From contig NZ_WSRO01000002.1 of assembly GCF_009769735.1 (NCBI RefSeq), forward strand, positions 7,923,001 through 7,987,000: DNA of 64,000 nucleotides, in the 5' to 3' direction. Position numbers and translations under genes: made by a program. The notes below the pieces were generated by a model. It was not told the origin of the DNA, did not search any database, and was given only the letters and a program-made list of their open reading frames with translations. Numbering within the stretch: the first letter of the stretch is position 1; every line of letters begins with the position of its first letter. This document shows positions 61,055 through 64,000 of the stretch, piece by piece. Source of the DNA: Streptomyces sp. BA2. Its GTDB lineage: Bacteria; Actinomycetota; Actinomycetes; Streptomycetales; Streptomycetaceae.

Positions 61055-61954
61055 ATGATCGAAGCGCGGCGGCTGCACATCCTCCGTGCGGTGGCCGACC
61101 ACCGCACGGTCACGGCCGCTGCCGCCGCGCTCTATCTGACGCCGTCCGCGGTCTCCCAGCAGCTGACCGCCCTGGAGCAGGAGACGGGCCACCGCCTGGT
61201 CGAGCGAGGTGCCCGCGGGGTCCGGCTGACGCCGGCGGGCGAGATCCTGCTCTCCCACACGAACGCGGTCCTCGCCCAGCTGGAACGGGCCGAGGCGGAG
61301 CTCGCCGCGTACAGCTCGGGCGCGGCCGGGACGGTGACGGTGGCGTCCTTCGCCACGGGGATCGCCCTGGTGGTCGGTCCCGCCCTGGCCCGTCTCGCGA
61401 ACGCCGCGCCGGGGATACGGGTGCGGGTCCAGGACGCGGAGGGCGACGCCAGCCTGCCGATGGTGCTCGACCGGCAGGTGGACGTCGCCGTGGCGGTGGA
61501 GTACCGGGGAGCGCCGGGCGCGGACGACCCGCGGCTGACGCGCGTCCCGCTGTACGCGGAACCGTTCGACGCGGTGCTGCCGGAGACGCATCGCCTCGCG
61601 GAGGCGGAGCGTGTGCCGCTCGCGGAGCTGGCCAAGGACGCGTGGATCGGGCCCTTCGTCGGCAACCCCTGCCATGACGTGGTGATCCTCGCCTGCGAGG
61701 CGGCGGGCTTCCAGCCCCTGCTCGAACACTGGTCGGACGACTTCCGGGCTGTGGTCGCCCTGGCGTCGGCGGGCGCGGGCGTCGCCCTGGTGCCTCGGTC
61801 GGCGCTGCGGGGCATGGACGTCTCCGGGGTGGTGATCCGCCCGGTGGAGGGCGTCGCTCCCACCCGCCGCGTCTTCGCGGCGGTGCGGTGCGGTGCGGAG
61901 GAGCATCCGCTGATCCGCCCGGTGCTCGACGCACTGGGCGAAGCGGCGGGGTGA
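61055..61954 (+). CDS. LysR-family regulator
   Basis: This 299-residue transcription factor has the N-terminal winged HTH (LHILRAVADHRTVTAAAAALYLTPSAVSQQLTALEQETGHRLVER) and the usual two-lobed ligand domain after about residue 90. The ATG at 61055 is the natural start. It is downstream of tdh-kbl on the same strand, about 100 bases away, with the tandem 16-bp repeats between. Regulation of tdh-kbl or of another gene is possible, but LysR genes usually face their target, so the link is weak. It ends close to the convergent lectin-like gene. Confidence 0.92.
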   Translation: MIEARRLHILRAVADHRTVTAAAAALYLTPSAVSQQLTALEQETGHRLVERGARGVRLTPAGEILLSHTNAVLAQLERAEAELAAYSSGAAGTVTVASFATGIALVVGPALARLANAAPGIRVRVQDAEGDASLPMVLDRQVDVAVAVEYRGAPGADDPRLTRVPLYAEPFDAVLPETHRLAEAERVPLAELAKDAWIGPFVGNPCHDVVILACEAAGFQPLLEHWSDDFRAVVALASAGAGVALVPRSALRGMDVSGVVIRPVEGVAPTRRVFAAVRCGAEEHPLIRPVLDALGEAAG

Positions 61955-61987
61955 CACCACCGGGCGGTCGTCACATCCACGTGGTGG

Positions 61988-63265
61988 CTACATCCAGAGG
62001 CCGTCCAGGAACGGGTAGGCCTCGGTGAGCCTGGCCGGGCCCTGGATGAGTTTGTCCTCGGAGACGACGACGAACTCGTCGCCCTTGGTGAGGAAGTAGT
62101 GCGCCGTGGAGTCGGAGACGGCCGTGGCCGCCGCGTCCGGCCCGAACCCGAAGGCATCGGGCGCGGCCGTCAGCAGGAACTGCTGGTGGGACGAGCCGCG
62201 TGCCAGGTCGACCCTCGTGGGGTCCATGGTGCAGCTGTCCTTGCGGCCGAAGACCACGAGCCTGCCGCCCTCGGCACCGAAGCCGGTGACGTCGCACAAC
62301 TCGCCGACCGCCTGTACGAGGCCGGGGTGCAGGATGCTCTCCGCGTCGTGGACGGGGCCATGGCCCTTGTCGGAGAACTCGACGGCCTGGTCGCGCGTGA
62401 AGCCCAGATAGGTGTGACCGCCTCGCTTGGCGGCAGGGCCGACGGCGTCGAAACCGTCGCTGAACGGCTTGGGCAGGTGCGGGAACTGATCGGCGATCTT
62501 CCTGGGCCCTGCCTCGATGCCGCGCCGCTTGGAGAAGCGGATGAACTCGTCCCCGCGGAAGCCCTCGAAACGTACGTAGGGCGTATCGCTGTCCGGGATC
62601 GCCTTGGCCGCGGCCTCGAAGATCCCGCCGCCCGCGTCGAGCGCCTGCTTGGCAGCGCCGCTCAGGGAGCCGAGGACCGAGCCGAGGATGCCGCCGCTGG
62701 AGGAGACCACGGTGGCCGTCAGCGCGTCGAACGCCGTGGTCTCGCCGCGGCTCTCCACCCGTTCGAGGCGCCATTGCTGAGCGGGGCGGGCCTCCGCGGC
62801 GGGCTTGGCCGCCTGTTCCAGGGTCGCGTCCGGCGCGTTGCTGTCGTCGTGGACGGACAGCAGGTGGCCGCTGTTCACGTTGACCAGCGTGTACCGGTCG
62901 TCGCCCGACGCCACCGGCCGCCACAGCTGGGACACCAGCAGATCCTGCCGGGTCTCCGCCGGGCACTGCTGCACCGGCGAGCCCGCGCGGCCGCGGCCGG
63001 TCATGATGTCCATGCGCAGGGCGCTGTGCACGTTCTGCAGCGTCCAGGCGCCCTCCTTGGCGGCGTTGGGCCGCAGATGCCACAACTGGCTGTGCCGGGC
63101 GGTTCCTTGCGGGTGCAGCTCCTGCTGCACGATCGGGACGCTCTGCGCGGTCTTGGCCCCTCGCACTCCCGCGTACAGCCCGCTCGCCTCGTTCTTGAGC
63201 AGGTAGATCCCCTCGGACAACGCATCGGATGACGCACCGGACAACGCATCGGATGACGCAGACAT
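61988..63265 (-). CDS. Ricin-type beta-trefoil plus hemopexin-like repeat protein
   Basis: This 425-residue protein has no signal peptide. The N-terminal beta-trefoil (about residues 18-165) has GIYLLKNEASGLYAGV, QLWHLRPNAAKEGAWTLQNVHS and YTLVNVNSGHLLSVHDDS. A Gly/Ala-rich linker follows (FDALTATVVSSSGGILGSVLGS). The C-terminal part (about 225-425) has hemopexin-like units (FEGFRGDEFIRFS, HTYLGFTRDQAVEFSD, AHYFLTKGDEFVVV), each with the aromatic/Asp-Glu-Phe pattern of hemopexin blades. Trefoil lectins bind sugars, and bacterial hemopexin-like repeats are often in insecticidal or adhesion proteins. ATG at 63265 has GGAGG 7 bases before it. The first residues carry an SSDALS duplication. Confidence 0.85.
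   Translation of the reverse strand: MSASSDALSGASSDALSEGIYLLKNEASGLYAGVRGAKTAQSVPIVQQELHPQGTARHSQLWHLRPNAAKEGAWTLQNVHSALRMDIMTGRGRAGSPVQQCPAETRQDLLVSQLWRPVASGDDRYTLVNVNSGHLLSVHDDSNAPDATLEQAAKPAAEARPAQQWRLERVESRGETTAFDALTATVVSSSGGILGSVLGSLSGAAKQALDAGGGIFEAAAKAIPDSDTPYVRFEGFRGDEFIRFSKRRGIEAGPRKIADQFPHLPKPFSDGFDAVGPAAKRGGHTYLGFTRDQAVEFSDKGHGPVHDAESILHPGLVQAVGELCDVTGFGAEGGRLVVFGRKDSCTMDPTRVDLARGSSHQQFLLTAAPDAFGFGPDAAATAVSDSTAHYFLTKGDEFVVVSEDKLIQGPARLTEAYPFLDGLWM
63215..63262 (-). repeat. 24-bp tandem duplication in the lectin gene N-terminus
   Basis: Two 24-bp units (63215-63238 and 63239-63262, 22 of 24 identical) encode the repeated SSDALSGA / SSDALSEG at the start of the ricin/hemopexin protein. 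Confidence 0.85.
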
Positions 63266-63545
63266 TGCCAACCTCCGTGGAAGACGGACAGCGATCCCCC
63301 GAAAGCAGTGATCCCCCGCGTGTGCGCCTCACAGAGTAGGAGCTGGGCCCGATTACCGATACGGGTGGATTTCGGCTGCTATTTACCCCTCAATTACCGG
63401 GACTTGGGGCAGTCATCCGCACGGGCGTACCTCCAGGTGGGCTCAACTCGACGCGCCGGTACGCCAGTTCGTGGGAGGCGCGGCAGGTCGGAACGTGCCT
63501 GTAGTGAGCGGGCCGGTTCTCACTCGTGAGCGATCCGATCCCGTA
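63266..63545. other. Intergenic region with no gene
   Basis: 280 bases between the lectin gene start (-) and the end of the truncated gene at 63546 (-). I see A+T-richer stretches around 63340-63400 that could hold the lectin promoter, but no convincing -35/-10 pair, and no RNA gene. Confidence 0.4.
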
Positions 63546-64000
63546 TCAACTGCCGTGCGGCGCGATCCATTTGCGGCTCCGCGCAAGGCCGCCGGAGACC
63601 GGCGCGGGCCCCAGGCCGTCGTCCCCGTCCTCGTGGCGCAGGACCCAGTCGTCGAGGTCACGTGCCGCCTCCAGCGGATTGCCCGCCGCGTACGCCCGCC
63701 ACCAGCCCGCACCGTCGAGTGCTCCGGTGGCGGAGACTTCACCGGGGGAGCGCGGTTCCTCCCGGAAGCAGGACTCGGCGACGGCGAAGCGCGCCCGCGC
63801 CGTGCGCGCGTCCACGCCCAGGACGTCCCCGATGAGCTGCCAGCTCGCGCCGCCGAGCCGCTCGCACACGGCGGCGGCCTCGAAGAAGCGCTGCGCGGCC
63901 CTGAGCACGTGGGCGGCGTCGGCAAGGACCGCTCCGGGGGAGCGCGCGGTGCCGTCGGGGTGCAGCTCGTCTTCGCCGATGGGTACGGCGCCGCGCGCGA
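63546..64000 (-). CDS. Uncharacterised HTH-like protein, C-terminal part (cut by window end)
   Basis: This is the last 151 or so codons of a gene that starts beyond the window; the frame is open to the end. The visible part begins ARGAVPIGEDELHPDG, then a helical segment (LADAAHVLRAAQRFFEAAAVCERLGG). A likely helix-turn-helix follows (SWQLIGDVLGVDARTARARFAVAES), and a tail includes GWWRAYAAGNPLEAARDLDDWVLRHED. The HTH suggests DNA binding, but I do not recognise a named family. Confidence 0.72.
   Translation of the reverse strand, partial: ARGAVPIGEDELHPDGTARSPGAVLADAAHVLRAAQRFFEAAAVCERLGGASWQLIGDVLGVDARTARARFAVAESCFREEPRSPGEVSATGALDGAGWWRAYAAGNPLEAARDLDDWVLRHEDGDDGLGPAPVSGGLARSRKWIAPHGS

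Overview
The window is chromosomal DNA of a Streptomyces or a very close relative. The evidence is the very high G+C content, GTG and TTG starts, dense GTGA/ATGA stop-start overlaps, an actinobacterial hopanoid operon, a four-gene conservon (sensor-like ATPase, Roadblock protein, DUF742 protein, GTPase), and many Streptomyces-type small genes. No insertion sequence, phage, integrase, rRNA or CRISPR array is visible. From memory, the order idi, zinc exporter, wall-polymer-like genes, hopanoid operon matches the S. coelicolor SCO6745-SCO6771 region; this was not checked.

Layout. Positions 1-11.8 kb hold housekeeping and accessory genes: the end of a BCCT transporter, an unknown Cys-containing protein, an ABC-F ATPase, the RNA-binding factor Tex, an LPFR small protein, an SCO6745-family protein, a GlxA-type regulator with a DJ-1/PfpI partner, an enoyl-CoA hydratase, an HdeD-like membrane protein, an RsbW-type ATPase and IPP isomerase. 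A zinc exporter with a Zur-like box follows (11.9-12.9 kb). Positions 13-21.3 kb carry galE and a divergent set of seven genes: two CDP-alcohol phosphotransferases, a cytidylyltransferase-like enzyme, a glycerol-1-phosphate dehydrogenase-like enzyme, a family 2 glycosyltransferase, and a TagG/TagH-like ABC exporter. I read this as an uncharacterised envelope phospho-polyol/glycan pathway and consider it the most interesting system here.

Positions 21.6-34.4 kb are a complete hopanoid operon: hpnC, hpnD, a 37-codon microgene, hpnE, a polyprenyl diphosphate synthase, shc, hpnG, hpnH, ispG, dxs and an hpnO-like aminotransferase. IspG and Dxs feed isoprenoid precursors, the synthase elongates them, HpnCDE make squalene, Shc cyclises it, and HpnH, HpnG and HpnO build the side chain. 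The operon is followed by an XRE-cupin regulator with a DUF6126 membrane partner, preceded by two TTGCCTC/GAGGCAA palindromes. The same half-sites recur between the next divergent pair, a tyrosine phosphatase and an alpha-galactosidase.

Positions 38-43 kb hold an SGNH hydrolase, a tRNA-like remnant, a TetR regulator, a Glu/Leu-type dehydrogenase, a metallo-beta-lactamase-fold hydrolase and a YciI-like protein. The conservon plus a GAF protein lies at 43.5-47.3 kb. Positions 47.3-58.6 kb form a secreted and catabolic block: a DUF2264 protein, a family 8 polysaccharide lyase, a serine-hydrolase (beta-lactamase family), an M1 metallopeptidase, a beta-helix/F5-8C protein and a Gfo/Idh/MocA oxidoreductase, with LacI-type operator candidates in two intergenic regions. 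The threonine degradation pair tdh-kbl, a LysR regulator, a ricin/hemopexin-like protein and a truncated HTH-like gene complete the window. Short tandem duplications (10-24 bp units) recur at gene ends and linkers throughout.
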